A DNA stretch of 64,000 nucleotides from Gonatopus flavifemur (GCA_018340375.1 JAFFJZ010000025.1:1503501-1567500), one strand, 5' to 3'. Shown: positions 42,501 to 54,639, counted from the first letter of the stretch. The notes: generated by a model from the sequence alone, not told the origin. A program made the numbers and translations.

Positions 42501-44223
42501 TAGGGAGGTCAAATAACTGGGAATTTTCAATAATCGGTAATTCGGTTATTTTCCCCGTAAATAACCGGTGGTTGTTCTACTTATAATGAAGAACTATATA
42601 ATAAACTACTAGATTTTGAGTGAGAATGTATTCATATAAATAAATATCACACAAACAAATATAAGTAATCATAAAAACAAATAATCATATATCTCTCCAT
42701 TCAAACACATCCATTCAATGAATAATACATTATTTCGAATAAAAAAAAACATTTAAATTTTAACATTCATTTCTATTAGAGATTCACGTATAAGAGATCC
42801 GAAACGGCGAACCCCTGAAAGGATGAAGTTTCGTGAATCATTACAACGATATTATTGGTCGGTCCAACGGATTGCAAGAGAATCAATCAGTTCCGCGTGA
42901 CTGTTGATTGGGAAGCCGGTGGAATTGCCCCTTCACGAATGGTCACCGTGCCCTGATGAAAACCAAGTTCGCATACGAACCGCTATACTATGCACTATCC
43001 AATGTGCACTATAAATCAATGGCTGGACAATTTAAACCTTCATGTACAAGACTGGGATGGGGCAAGGTGAAATAAATAGTTATTCAACAAATGATATTAC
43101 ATTGATTTCAATTCGCGCATACAGTGATTGAATGAGATTCGTTGAGTGAGTTGAAAATCATGTCGAAGATTTTCAATCGACCTCAAGTACAGTCTGCTCT
43201 CTCAACAGTGCCACTCTGAATAGTGCCGATTCTCCTCATTCGTGCTCGAACACTACCCCCACCATCCATCACGCTATCGTGTGGCATCACATTTGAAACC
43301 GTTTCTCGCAATAGTGCCACCCGCAAATATGATCAAGAACTCTTCATAACTGATGTTCAATTACTCTGATCCATGTTCCATCATGGCAAATGTGTCGAGA
43401 TGAAGAGTAGAAAATTGTTGTGATTACTTTGAAATTAATCAAGAAGGAATAACCGAAAAATGATACAAATAAATTCAAACATCAAGTATGTATACAGGAA
43501 TGTGAACTCATGAATGTGATTTCATGAACTTTAATCATTTCTTTGGATACAAAAATATCTAATATCAAATGAAAAAGAAAAAAAAACATTATACTTAATA
43601 TCACCAGAAGACAGAAGAGAGTAATTTTGCATACACAAGCGTGTGGCACTATTGCGAGAGTGGCTTACGAATGTTGAAAACATACGCGTACGCCAATGGT
43701 GGGGGTACATGAGTTCTGAGAAAAATACTCCCCTACTCTTCCATCACCGGCACTGTTGAGAGAGCGGACTGTAACTTGTGAAAAATAATGAATTACATAT
43801 CAAACTTGCTTTTTGAAGAAATATTCTCAACGTATACTCATATATGCTACAAATGTGTGTACAACACTTTCATAACAACTTTGATCAAAACTTTGTGGAT
43901 GTCTTGAGGACCTTCTGTGGAATTCCAAAAATGTACCGAAAGGTTTTTATACATCTCCAACAATTATTCGAGTGGGTTACGAAATTGTGAGATGAGCTCA
44001 TTCCAAGGCTCTCAAAACGTTAAAATTCAAAAAGGTTCGTTCAGCTGATTTTTGATTATTATAGAGACTAAAATTACTACACTCTTATTCAGGCACATAC
44101 AAACGTGAGTTTTTCGAGCTTTTGAAAACTTGGTCGTGGATAAACGGTTACCCAATTAATTAACCGTTTTCCGGTGAGTTCAAAATTTACACTAAAAACC
44201 GGTTAACCGGTTTGACATCCCTA
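42501..44223. mobile_element. Non-autonomous hAT-type element (1.72 kb) with 8-bp duplication
   Basis: The left end TAGGGAGGTCAAATAAC and the right end GTTTGACATCCCTA are inverted. The flanks CTCGTAAG (42493-42500) and CTCGTAAT (44224-44231) form an 8-bp target duplication with one mismatch, the hAT hallmark. Subterminal CGGTTAT/ATAACCGG words occur at both ends. No transposase. Its ends match the right end of the hAT transposon at 58757, and another MITE lies inside (43190-43771). Confidence 0.88.
43190..43771. mobile_element. MITE with CAGTCTGCTCTCTCAACAGTGCC ends, nested
   Basis: 582 bp. The left end CAGTCTGCTCTCTCAACAGT and the right end (CAGTCCGCTCTCTCAACAGT read inward) are inverted. 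Inner pairing includes GTGTGGCA and TCGCAATAGTGCCAC. TA duplications lie at 43188-43189 and 43772-43773. It sits within the hAT-type MITE and is therefore younger. Confidence 0.9.
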
Positions 44224-44231
44224 CTCGTAAT

Positions 44232-47220
44232 CCTGTATATGTTCGTTGAATTCAACGGTTTCTACAGAATTGGATATTATTAAAATTTCTTGAGTAGTTC
44301 GTACTTGATCCTTTCCGGTCATTTGTAGTTTATGGTTTTTTTTATTGATAATGTGACTCAAATATTAGCCATGATAATGAATTGTATTATATTTTGAATT
44401 TAAAAAAGAAAGAATGACGGACAGCAATAATCATTCCTACTATAAGCAAAAAAAAAGGATACTTCCATTTCCTCAAGGGACAAGGAAGTGAAGAGAATAT
44501 GGAATGCAAATATAAGAGCAAGTATATTGTTTAATGCGACAACTATTCGATGATATAATTTTCAACTCTATCCACTACAAGATCAAAGCATGCCGTTAGA
44601 AATAGTTCCGTTCGAAATAGAGATAGCATTATATTCAACATGACATTGAATTTTTGCCGCTGCGGATAGAAAATATTGACAAAATAACGATAAACCTCAC
44701 GAAGAATGAAGATTTTTTGTAATCACTCCAGCTATTTGACTACAGTTATTTCAAGTACAGAAAGTTCCTGGGCTCGTATTCAGCTACGGATTGAAGTTGT
44801 GAGAACAGATCTTTTCTTCCATCTTCATTTGAGTGGGTACGATTCAGGCAGTTCCAGTTACAAAACGGAGCTATAGTAGGGAAAAAGATCCAACTCCGAA
44901 AATAGTAGCTATAATACCCATCCCCATTTTTCTCAGTGTTGAGAGTTATATGGCGCTTTTCAAGCGGAAGGTGCCATTTCCTTGCGAATAGTTACACTAT
45001 ATTTTCGCCAGAAGAGTATAACGAAAATGTTGAAATGGAGCTTTCCACTTGCAGATCCTTCTATGGTCACTTTATAAATCTCCCACTCATGCTATTCTGG
45101 ATTTCCATTTTTCCCTCCGAAGAGCCATCATACGGTGGTGGTGGAAAAAATGCCACGTATTGTCCACTGGATTCATCAAATATCATCTACTTTGTTGGGA
45201 GACACTAGATGTATTTGAAACCTTGACCTTTCTATTCCTTATTAATAAATTCTACCAGGGTCCATGGCTTGTTAGTATCTATTCCCCAATGGAAAAATGG
45301 AATCCAAGTATATTTTTGTAAATGACTATGGAGAAAATGTAATCCATCTGGTTTTGATGAAAGATTAATATGATTTTTTCATCATGTTCAATTTCATCAA
45401 ATACGTTAAAAACGTTTTTAAATGAATACTAAATGCAATTCAAAAATCAAATGAAGCAATTTTTGGAATGGTGAAGATAATGACGTTTCAAAATATTCCT
45501 TAGAATGGAAAAATATTGTGTCACGTCAAACAAACATTTACTTCCTTCCATTCCAATAAATATTCATTATGATAAATAATCACACTGTTCTCAACAAAGT
45601 TACTCAATTCAATTGGAAGAAACACTTACGTCAGTGATTCTTGAATGTAGACATATGGATGAGACAGAATTTAAACATAGACATTTTATGAAATACAAGA
45701 AGTCCATTCTGAGAATGATTTTTCCTGGAAAGATGGATTTCAATGGGACTGTCATTTGGTATCGCATAAAATATTCTCAAGCAATAGTTTGGAGATTTTC
45801 ATTCCTTTCGCTACATTTTACCACACAATCAACTTCTAGATAATTGAATGTCATAAATTTAGTTATGTGATATTGAAAAATTACAAAACTAGTTTTCGAA
45901 AAATAACTGTTTGAGATTTTCGAATTCCCATAATGGTGTGTGTTTGTATGTGTGATCTGTCGAACGTTACGAGCGTTATTCCGGCTTCACATCCGGGTTC
46001 AATGTTCGAGTGATCACCCGACTTTGGGCGGTTGGCAACGATATGCTTGCCCTTTGCGAATTATTACGTGTCATATTGAGTCTTCGCGCAGCACTCGACA
46101 CGAGATCAGTAGATATTTCGTTTGGTCTACTGACCCTTTGTTTCATCTTGTTACCAAGTGGTCTCTTCTAAAACACGTGAATTTTCTCTTCTCAAGAGAG
46201 ATTCATATTTTTTCGTGCTTTCGTACTCCAGTGCGTGTGAGATCCTTTTGGGTCACTCCACGGGGTTTTATCTACGTTTCTTTTTTTCAGAAGTCCTCGT
46301 ACGGTTTTCATTCCTTTGTTATAGTGGAATCTTCTGATCACTGATCAAGACGGTGCTTCGCGGAGTGCTCATTTTGCGCTTTGAAACTTTATGTAATAAT
46401 TTACAATGTTTTTGAAATCATATTTTAGTTGAACGTATGTGCCTCTTCTGGGCGCATTTGGAGTGTGCAGTGTGTGTGTATGAGTGTTTCATTCAGTTCA
46501 ATGAACAGTTCAATTGAATCTTTTGTTTTATGGGAAGATTTGTGTGATGCTGTCACCTTTTTTTCACTCTCCCAAGATCCTTATTTTTTGCTGGGTCGGG
46601 TCTTTTCTCCGATTAGCTTTCATCTACTCTAATAACTCACTGAAATTATCCATCTTGCAAGGAATTAATCTACTCACAATACTTCACCATTGAACACTTC
46701 ACAGCATTAATTGATTCTCGGGATAGTAATCTATTTACTGAAACCCGTGGGAGCGTGGGAGTTGTTCCATACGTGGCAATGTTTTGGATGTTAGTGGGGT
46801 GTTTCTTCATTTGTTTAACGCGGAGGATTCAAATGCTTTCAGTTTAACAGATAACAGATCCTTAAAATTGAATTGATCCATAAGTTCTGAAGACAAATGT
46901 TAGATTAAAATATATTATCTAATTATTTATTCAACGAGAATTGATCCAGCAATTTCATAATTCGAATATCTCTTCATATATTTATCTGAACAAAGTATCA
47001 TAATAAATCATTTTCATCCCGGTGATAGTGTGATTATTACTCAGTTCGATACTGTAATATATTGTAGTCACTGATGAATTGGTGGAATGGTGTAAAATTT
47101 TTTGATGGAATTTCTTGTAATAGATAATGAAACAAGTTTCCTTCTGACGTCCTCAAGTGAATATGTTGTACATGTCGGACATGGTTTGTTCTGCAATCCC
47201 CACATATTGATTCGCGCGGA
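44232..47220. other. Long non-coding stretch, no gene recognised
   Basis: Three kilobases without a supported gene or element. The segment 45930-46620 is richer in G+C and T/C tracts than its surroundings (GGCTTCACATCCGGGTTCAATG near 45981) and could be a decayed LTR or leader; no second copy in the window supports that. Short frames at 44936-45321 and 45613-45843 show no recognised motif. Confidence 0.4.
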
Positions 47221-47590
47221 ATGTATGTATGTATGTTTCATCTATACTCGGCGCCTGCTTGAGACGTGTGCAGGCGCCTTTCACTTAAAATCTTTACAAA
47301 CCCCATATTCACATTTCCTCATTTCTACTTAGCCTTACTCAAAATCTAAAGACTCAACCTATTCCACTTTCACATGTCATTCAGAGAGGGAGAGAGAGAG
47401 GGAGAGCGCCATCATTCATCCTCCCATCCACCTTCATACACAATCACATACCCCCTCTCTGACCCTCCATCCCCCTTTTCCCCAGCCTGAACATCCATTC
47501 CTCCCTGTTCCTGTTCTCTCCCAGTTTCTCCCTGATCTTCTCTCCTATCTGTCTACCATCACCCCCCATACATTCCCCTAGTATGTGTCC

Positions 47591-48064
47591 TCATGTTTCC
47601 TCCTTCATTCTGCACCTTTTCTTTTCCTCATTATCTCCCCAGTACCTTCCTCCTCTCATCCCATTTCTCAATCTCAGTCTTGCTATCCTCCTTCCCCTCC
47701 TCATCTTCCCGCCTTCACTAAGGTATCCCGGAATTCCCTCCATCATTACCCCTATGTACCATCTATTATACATCGTCTCTATAATCCTTCCCCATCTCTC
47801 TATCCCCTGCTCTTCTCTATCCTCCTCCTCTCTTTCCTTCATTTCCCCAGTCTCCTCCTCTATTACGTTGAGCGTTTCTAGACATTCTCTTGCTCTATCC
47901 CTCATCATCTCTTCCCAACATTTTACCGCAATTCCTCCTGCTCTCATCTCTCTTGAATTCCTCTCAAAACCTGAAGCCCTTTTCCTCATCCTTACTCTCA
48001 TCTTATCCCTCTTCATTTTTTCCCTGATCATACATCCTGGTGTCTCCCTATCCAGTTTCAACAT
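47591..48064 (-). pseudogene. LINE ORF2 C-terminal region
   Basis: A 157-codon charged frame with TPGCMIREKMKRDKMRVRMR, CWEEMMRDRARECLETLNVI and MMEGIPGYLSEGGKMRRGRR. The last matches MMIDEIPGYLKENEGLEWTR in the other family member (17.04 kb). The zinc-finger cysteines that should follow are degraded. Confidence 0.75.
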
Positions 48065-48507
48065 TCATTTTATGTATGTACCTCTCTTGCGACCTTTCCA
48101 CTTCCTCTCGCTCTTCCCATCCCCATATCTCCGCCCCATACTCTACAACACTCCCTACCAATCTGCCCCATATCCACATCCTTTTCTTCGAATCCCCCTC
48201 AAATAACCTCTCCCCTATTCACCATACTACTTTCATCACTTCTCCTGCTTCCTCACCCTATCTCTTACCTGCGCCTCTTGTCTTCCGTTACTCTTGAGAA
48301 TCTAGCCCGAGTATCTAAATTCCTTTACCTCCTCAATCGCCTCGTGCCCCCTATTTCCACTTTCTGTCTCTCTTCTTTTCTCCTCCTTCCCCAAATCTCA
48401 ATATCTCCATTTTCACAACATTTACTTCTTACCTCTTGATCCTAAAGTATCACCTCAAGTCCTCTAGCACCAACTGTAATTCCTCCCCTTTCACTATAAC
48501 CACTATG

Positions 48508-49285
48508 TCATCCGCATGACTCAGCATCTTTTTCCCATCCACTATCACCCCTCTCCTCTAGGTCTGCAATCAGCAGATTGAACGAAATCGGACTTAACGG
48601 ACATCCCTGTCTTATCCCCTTTGCTAGCCAAAACTCCTTCGATAACACATCCCCCACCCTTATCCTGACTTTTGTTTCCCGATATAATTTCTTCATCCTC
48701 CTGAACAAACCTTTGTCCATCCCCCTTCTACTCATCGAGTCCCACAAAATCTCTCCATCCACTGAGTCAAATGCCGCCTTCAGATCAACAAAAACCGCAG
48801 CGATCCTTCCCCTCCTCCACTATTTCCCTTCCTATTGGATAATTTAACGCATATATGTTGTCTATTGTCCCCACCCCTCTCCTGAAACCCGTCTGATTGC
48901 TGGCTGGGATTCCTTTTTCCTCCACTAACTTCTCTAACCACCTAGTCAACACCGCCGCGTACATTCTATACGTCGTAGGGATGAGCGTTACTCCCCTATA
49001 TTCTTCTACTCTCTTCTCCTCTCCTTTCTTCACAATTAGCACTATAATCCCTTCTCTCCACTCCTCTGTTATCCTCTCACTATCCCTTATATCTTTCACT
49101 ACCTTCTTCATATCCTTCTTTACATTTTGACCCCCACACATCCAACACTCATTTGGTATCCCGTCTTTCCCTGCTGCCATTTCTTTCTTCAACCCTCCCA
49201 GATTCGTTTCATTCCCTACCTTCCCCACCACCCTATCTCTCATTTCCATCGCCCTCTTACAACTTTGTTCTTCCGTTCCTAACAT
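48508..49285 (-). pseudogene. LINE reverse transcriptase
   Basis: The first frame (49285-48785) reads MAAGKDGIPNECWMCGGQNV, ITEEWREGIIVLIVKKGEEK, VEEYRGVTLIPTTYRMYAAV and NQTGFRRGVGTIDNIYALN, then shifts. The next (48762-48508) reads MDGEILWDSMSRRGMDKGLF and IRQGCPLSPISFNLLIADLE. The ADD catalytic block follows in another frame at about 48505-48525 (ADDIVVIV-like). The first-aspartate block straddles the frameshift near 48785. Closely resembles the plus-strand copy at 15.8-16.7 kb. Confidence 0.88.
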
Positions 49286-49349
49286 CCTGTTCCGTCCTTA
49301 TTCTCCCCCCGCATTTACTGCTTCCTCCTCTCTTCCACTACTCTCTTTT

Positions 49350-50458
49350 TCCTTCCCATAGATCATACTCCTACTCCTTAGTTGTTCACTGTCCTCGTCT
49401 CAACTCCACCATCTTCGATCTATCCAAATCCCCCCAACCTCAACCCAAACCCTCCTACCTTCATTTCTAGCCGTGAAACCTATGTTTCTCGACTTCCATT
49501 GCATCCTTCTTTCTTTCCACGTCAAGTCTCCTCACACCCTCCCTCTCCTTCCTCTCAATTCACTTTTCGAATCTGAAATTCTCTCCCTCACCTCTTCGGA
49601 GCTTCCCGGAGTGTTTGACCCGGGGCGTCTGGGGCATGAACTATGGATTCTGACGCCCCAGGTCAAACACTTCGGGAAGCTCCCGCACTCCTCATCCTAA
49701 CATCCTCACCATCCTGCGATTTCCTTTGCCCCCTTCCCTTATCTGTAACCTGCTCACTTACTCCTCACCTATCTCTGGCCCTAATCCTCCTTTGAACAGA
49801 CTCATTGTCTCTTCCATCGCACCTTCTCACCCTTCCAACCCTTTCACTACTGAATTGCACCTCCGTTCGTCTCTTTCTGTCCTTTCGAGTTCCCTCTCTG
49901 TATCCCTCAGTCTCTTATCATCCTCTATTTCTTTCCTTTTTCCTTCCTCTACTCCTGTGACTTCCCTGCCTTCTCAGACTTCCGGGTGCCTACCCCTCCC
50001 TTCATTTCGTTCTAGTACCAATATTCTTTTCTCCAGGTCCTCCAACCCTCCCACCTCTTCATCAGTTCTTTCTTCTGCTTTTCTGACCTTTCTATTTGTC
50101 TCTCCGTCTATTTCTTGTTCTCTTGCCATTTTGATTCCGCGTTTCTCAGTCCTTTCCCCATCTCCCCTGTTTCTCTCCTCAATTCTCTCACCTCATCCAC
50201 CCTGGTCTCTACTCTACTCGTATTCCTGTCAATTTTCCTTCCTAACTCTCTGATCATTCCTCTCAATTCCTCCATCTCTACTTCTCCCCTCCTCCCTCCT
50301 GGCGATCTTCCTACTCTCCATCTACTCACAAGGATGTCTTCCCTCTCATACATCAAATCCTCCTCTCTTTTGTTCTCCCACAATAATAACTCCCCTAGCT
50401 TCCCTACACTATCGCTCCTTCCTCTCCCTGAGCTCTCTGCTTCTGTCGGGGGGCCCAA
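49350..50458 (-). pseudogene. LINE ORF1-like region with coiled coil
   Basis: An open frame (50458-50108) gives a 116-residue charged protein with heptad-like character (VEMEELRGMIRELGRKIDRN, VETRVDEVRELRRETGEM). Other frames continue it to about 49380 with DLTWKERRMQWKSRN and GGIWIDRRWW-like sequence, typical of ORF1-type proteins of this LINE style. Such proteins bind element RNA. An inverted repeat (49598-49683) interrupts the region. Confidence 0.65.
49598..49683. repeat. Compact inverted repeat inside the LINE
   Basis: GGAGCTTCCCGGAGTGTTTGACC..GGGGCGTC and its complement GACGCCCC.GGTCAAACAC..CGGGAAGCTCC form about 32-bp arms with few mismatches around a 22-bp spacer. It does not look like coding sequence and is much more GC-rich than the flanking T/C-rich strand. 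Confidence 0.75.
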
Positions 50459-50519
50459 ACTTTTCCCACTTGCCTATCTCCAATCCCTGAGAGAGTGTAG
50501 ACCATCTCCCCACTCATCC

Positions 50520-51430
50520 TTGGAATTCTTTGAATCATGCAATCTGATAGTTCGAAATGTCCCAAATCTCATGATACGCATGCAATTTTTGTACGCGGCT
50601 CCCTTAACGGAGTTTCAGACCGAAGAAGTTAGCAGAGCTCGAGTTTGATAAGTTCATATTTGATGAAATGGCACGACAGAGCCTCGATTTTTTGGATGTT
50701 TCTGAATCATCAAACCTAATGGTTTGGAATGTCCCAAATCCGGTGGTATGCATGAAATTTTGGTGCGCGGCTTCCTTACTCCTGTTTTCGCCCGAAAAGA
50801 TGACGAGATTCCGAGTTTTTTAATGAATCCACGTGGAAACTATGACACGACCAGGCCCGGATTCCCTCGAAATCTTTTGAATCATGCAAACTGATAGTTT
50901 GAGCTGTCCCGAATCCCATGATATGCATGAAATTCTGACACGCGGCTTTCTCAACGGGATTTGAGACCGAAGGGGTTAGCAGAGCTTGGGTTTGATGAAT
51001 CTATATGAATCAAATGGCGCGACTGAGCCTTGATTTCTCAGGATTCTCTTGAATCATCAAACCTGATGGTTTGGATTGTCCCGAATCCGGTGGTAGCATG
51101 AAATTTTGGTACGCGGCTTCCTTAATGCAGTTTTCGCCTGAAAAGATGACGAGATTTGGAGTTCTTTTCATGAATCCACGTGGAAGTGATGACACGTCCA
51201 GGCCCTGATTCCCTCGGAATCTTTGGAATCATGCAATCTGATAGTTCGAGCTGTCCCGAATCTCATGATACATCTGAAATATTGGTACGCGCCTTCCGTA
51301 ATAAAGTTCTGGTACGAAGAAATGCACAGATTCTGAGTTCTTTGATAAATCCATGTTGAATATAATGACACGCTCCGGCTTTGATTCGCCTGGATTTCCC
51401 TCAATCATGCAATCCGATAATTCGAGATCT
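50520..51430 (+). repeat. Alternating two-monomer tandem array, half 1
   Basis: Monomers of about 174 bp start at GAATCAT near 50532, 50704, 50879, 51051, 51226 and 51402. Type A (GAATCATGCAATCTGATAGTTCGA) and type B (GAATCATCAAACCTAATGGTTTGG) alternate, giving a higher-order period of about 347 bp. All share CATGAAATTTTGGTACGCGGCTTCC-type sequence. Confidence 0.85.
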
Positions 51431-52735
51431 TACATATCCCGTGTTACGAATGGAATGTCAGTATCCAAGCATGTGTGTATCCTTGCCAGTTCCAAGAATA
51501 AGTGATTGCAGTTTTCCACATCCTGTGTTATCCAAATCACAGAATACAGATCCAGTCTGAGAAGATATATAATGTTCGATTGTGAACTGAGTGTCCAATT
51601 TTACTCCTCCATGTTTGAAATGATAGCAACACCATGATACAAGTGAAATTTATGTAGACGACCAATCACTCGTAACTGACAGTACAATCAGCATATCTTT
51701 ATGTCCAGAATTTTCCCAAGAGCCCATTGGAACAACCGTGTTCCCTTCTTCCATTCTTCTTCCAATCAATATGTCGCTAAGAACATCGTTCAAATTCCAT
51801 TCATAAAATTGCTTCAGTTTGACATCTACAATTTTAAGTAACTGCTTATGAGTTTCAATGGGCAAAGCAGGACCTCTGAGGTCTTCCACCATATCATTGC
51901 CTTCCTGATCAATATTTCCACAGAGGAATTTCTCTTTCCATTTGATTGGGCTGTGTGGTTAATGCCAGTTCGTGATTGGTCAATTCTTTCAGAAAGAGGG
52001 ATCATGTGGAAACATTGTTCCTGGGATATGATGAATCTACACGGAACGCACAGATAATTTCAGTTGTCGCAACTGGTTCGTTGGTTATACATGGTTCTAT
52101 CTAATTACTCAATTATGTAACAACCCATACAGCACCGGACATTTCTACGTTGCCTCTACCTTGCCTCCACGTGGAATCTTTTTTCATCCACGTTCTATCC
52201 ACGTCCACCATTCCATTCATCCACGTGGAGTCCACGGAGATGCGACGTGGAAATCGGTGGCCGTGCTGTTGGGGAACTAATTCTTATAACCAAACTGTGC
52301 TAAACTTGTAGAAGTGGAATTAGATTAAGTTACATGAAACAAATTATATAAGACGAGAGAGGTCGTAGATATATGTATGTATAGAAATTGAACGTTTGGT
52401 GGATAAGAGAAGGGGTTGGAGGATTTCATCAAACCAGTCATGAGGCTTCATGATACTTTTACTTTGACTTTTTACCTTTACTTTTGTTAATTACTCCATG
52501 ATGATGGTGAACAACCAATTATGTGCACGGAAAACAATGTTTAGCTATATCAGCTAGGTTTCAGCTACTGCAGCAAAGCATTTGGCTATATTAGCTAGAA
52601 TTCAGCTGATACAGCTGAACATTATTTTCCGTGTGGGAGCGACGACGAGCTAGCAGCTAGTTATTGTCATTTGATAGAATAACATTATCCAATATTCCAA
52701 TAGCCAAACAGTATAGTCCATGGCCGTTGAGGAAG
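51431..52735. other. Core between the two inverted array halves
   Basis: 1.3 kb between the plus-oriented and inverted arrays. A minus frame at 51650-51892 (LLKIVDVKLKQFYEWNLNDV) has no domain I recognise. Contains the MITE at 52121-52276. If the arrays are the arms of one element, this would be its decayed centre. A palindromic AGCT-rich stretch (TTTAGCTATATCAGCTAGG..CAGCTGATACAGCTGAA) lies at 52542-52625. Confidence 0.4.
52121..52276. mobile_element. MITE related to the 5183-5574 family
   Basis: The left end AACCCATACAGCACCGG and the right end GGCCGTGCTGTTGGGG are inverted, with CCACGT/ACGTGG words and TCCACGGAG shared with the 5.2 kb element. A TA duplication is not evident. Confidence 0.6.
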
Positions 52736-52739
52736 CCGC

Positions 52740-53110
52740 GTAAAAACATTTCATGCGTATCATGAGATCTGGGACATCTCGAACTATCAGATTACATGAT
52801 CCAAAAAATTCCAAGGGAATCAGGGCCTGGTCGTGTCATCATTCCCACGTCGATTTATCGAAAAACTCAAAATCTCGTCATCTTTTCGGACAAAAACTGT
52901 ATCAAAGGAGCCGCGCACCAAAATTTCATGCATACCACCGGATTTGGAACATTCAAAACCATCAGGTTTGATGATTCAAAAAATCCAAAAAAATCAAGGC
53001 TCCGTCATTTCATTCAATATGGATCCATTAAACCCCAGCTCTGCTTACTCCTCCGGTCTAAAACTCCGTCAAGGAAGCCGCGTACCAAAATTTCATGCGT
53101 ATCATGAGAT
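52740..53110 (-). repeat. Tandem array, half 2 (inverted)
   Basis: The same A/B monomers on the opposite strand (GGAAGCCGCGTACCAAAATTTCATGC, ATCATGAGATCTGGGACATC, CGAACTATCAGATTACATGAT). About two monomers long. Confidence 0.85.
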
Positions 53111-53211
53111 TTTTCTGTTATGTCTTCCTCCATGATCATGCAGAGGTGTTTTCTTTTATATGTTGAGTGATCTCTCGGGGTAATACATCATTTCCGTTCA
53201 ACAAAGATAAA

Positions 53212-53513
53212 GGACCACTGATCTCTATATACACTGGATACAGCTCGCAATAGGATTGCTTGTGCCCAATTGAACGTTGAGACACCATGTTGGAGTGCCC
53301 CAGAGTGGACAATATATGTACACCGAATATTATGAATGTATGAGTGCATGTGAATATGTGGGTGATCACCACAAATGCACATGTACTCACACATTCATAA
53401 TATCCGGTGTACATATATTTGCCCACTTTGGGGCACTCAAACATGGCGGCTCATCAATTGGGCACAAGCAATCCTATTCGTGCGGTGTATCCAGTGTATA
53501 TAGAGATCAGTGT
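53212..53513. mobile_element. Foldback MITE, about 300 bp
   Basis: CACTGATCTCTATATACACTGGATACA at the left is matched inverted at the right. Pairing continues through ATAGGATTGCTTGTGCCCAATTGA and GAGTGCCCCA..GTGG to a centre near 53360 (ATGTGGGTGATCACC). The target duplication is unclear. Confidence 0.8.
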
Positions 53514-53627
53514 AAAGGGCTGTCCACTCAGACAGAAAAATGCGAGAACGCAGGAAACGCAAGGAACGCAAGGATGCGCAAATCGCGTATACAGTTTCTG
53601 CGCATTGCGTTCAGCAGTTGCGGAAGT

Positions 53628-54115
53628 GGGTCGGTGCCGAATCAACGAAAAACCAAATCAACGAAAAAAAATTTACTAGCAGTATGAAGTTGTCATTTTG
53701 TTGCAGTATGAAATGAAATTAGTCATAGATCATTGATTAAATTAAACGAAAAGTAAAAAACATTGATTTGCTAACACAACCCCACGGTAAACTTAATTTC
53801 CCTTTGTTATGTTTATGATTATGGTATGGTGATATTTATGATAACAACAAACCGATTCTCGTTCTCTACAGACGTTTGAAACAGTTTGATTGTACCGATC
53901 GATTAGGAAGATCATTAATAATTTTATTAGAATGATGAATTACGTGTCTACTGTAATAAACGGGTGCAGTGAATAGGTTAACATAAAGAATTTTCGTTTA
54001 ATTTAATCAATGATCTATGACTAATTTCATTTCATACTGCAACAAAATGACAACTTCATATTGCTGGTGAATTTTTTTTCGTTGATTTGGTTTTTCGTTG
54101 ATTCGGCACCGACCC
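53628..54115. mobile_element. Foldback MITE, about 490 bp
   Basis: GGGTCGGTGCCGAATCAACG and its complement bound the element. The arms also pair through ACTTCATACTG.., GAAATTAGTCATAGATCATTGATTAA and ATTAAACGAAAA. The centre (53770-53970) is unpaired AT-rich sequence. Confidence 0.82.
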
Positions 54116-54215
54116 GCGAAAGTTGTGTAGACAGACCTTAATAGAGAAGGATAATGTGATCCTTGGATACTCGATGGACAAAGGAACGCAGCTCTAGGCT
54201 GCGTTTCAATACTTT

Positions 54216-54639
54216 CCCAGATAACATCAGAAGTCTCCTGAACGTTCCAGCAGCATAACCTAAGTTCTGCGCGGCTTGATGTCCGGGGAGTAGGTTTTGA
54301 TATGTTCAGAGAACCTCCATTTTTAGTGCACCTGAATACGCTACCGGTACGTTCTTTTCATCTCACACGGAACGTCCTTAGTATGTTTTCCAAACATACT
54401 TTCATGGAAACTAACCTTCACAAACATATGTGTAGTATTGCAGAACGTCATTGACACATTTACTGAACACATCCCCAAACCGTCGCTTGGTGAAGATGAA
54501 TAGAACATTACGGAACATTTGTATGTCTCTGAGACGTACATGCGACGTTCTTAGAACGTCCTGGGATCTCATTTGAACGTTCTCTGTGTGAGCAAGTACG
54601 TTTTGTGAATGTTTAGGAAACCTCCCGATGCTATCCGGG
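54216..54639. mobile_element. MITE with CCC(A/G)GATA(A/G)CATC ends
   Basis: The left end CCCAGATAACATCAGAAGTCTCCTGAACGTTCC and the right end read inward (CCCGGATAGCATCGGGAGGTTTCCTAAACATTC) are inverted repeats. GAACGT/ACGTTC words are abundant inside. The likely target duplication is short (TT/TTC) and uncertain. Confidence 0.72.

Larger units (their letters stand above)
47221..50458 (-). mobile_element. LINE of the purine-rich family, minus strand
   Basis: Reading on minus: an ORF1-type coiled-coil region, reverse transcriptase and the C-terminal region, then a CT microsatellite (GAGAGGGAGAGAGAGAGGGA on plus at 47383-47407), a 9-bp stem-loop (47250-47278) and a CATA tail (47221-47236). The order matches the 15.6-17.6 kb element. 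The endonuclease expected between ORF1-type sequence and reverse transcriptase is not found, suggesting an internal deletion near 49290-49350. Confidence 0.88.

Noticed and set aside
44936..45321. Small secreted or membrane protein gene
   Set aside because: Two overlapping short frames without motifs, conserved copies or splice context.
47583..48206. Long proline/serine/leucine-rich frame on plus
   Set aside because: It is the complement of the purine-rich LINE reading frame on minus, which carries real motifs.
50520..51430. CRISPR-like array
   Set aside because: Whole 174-bp monomers are repeated and alternate in type; there are no short identical repeats separated by unique spacers, and the DNA is eukaryotic.
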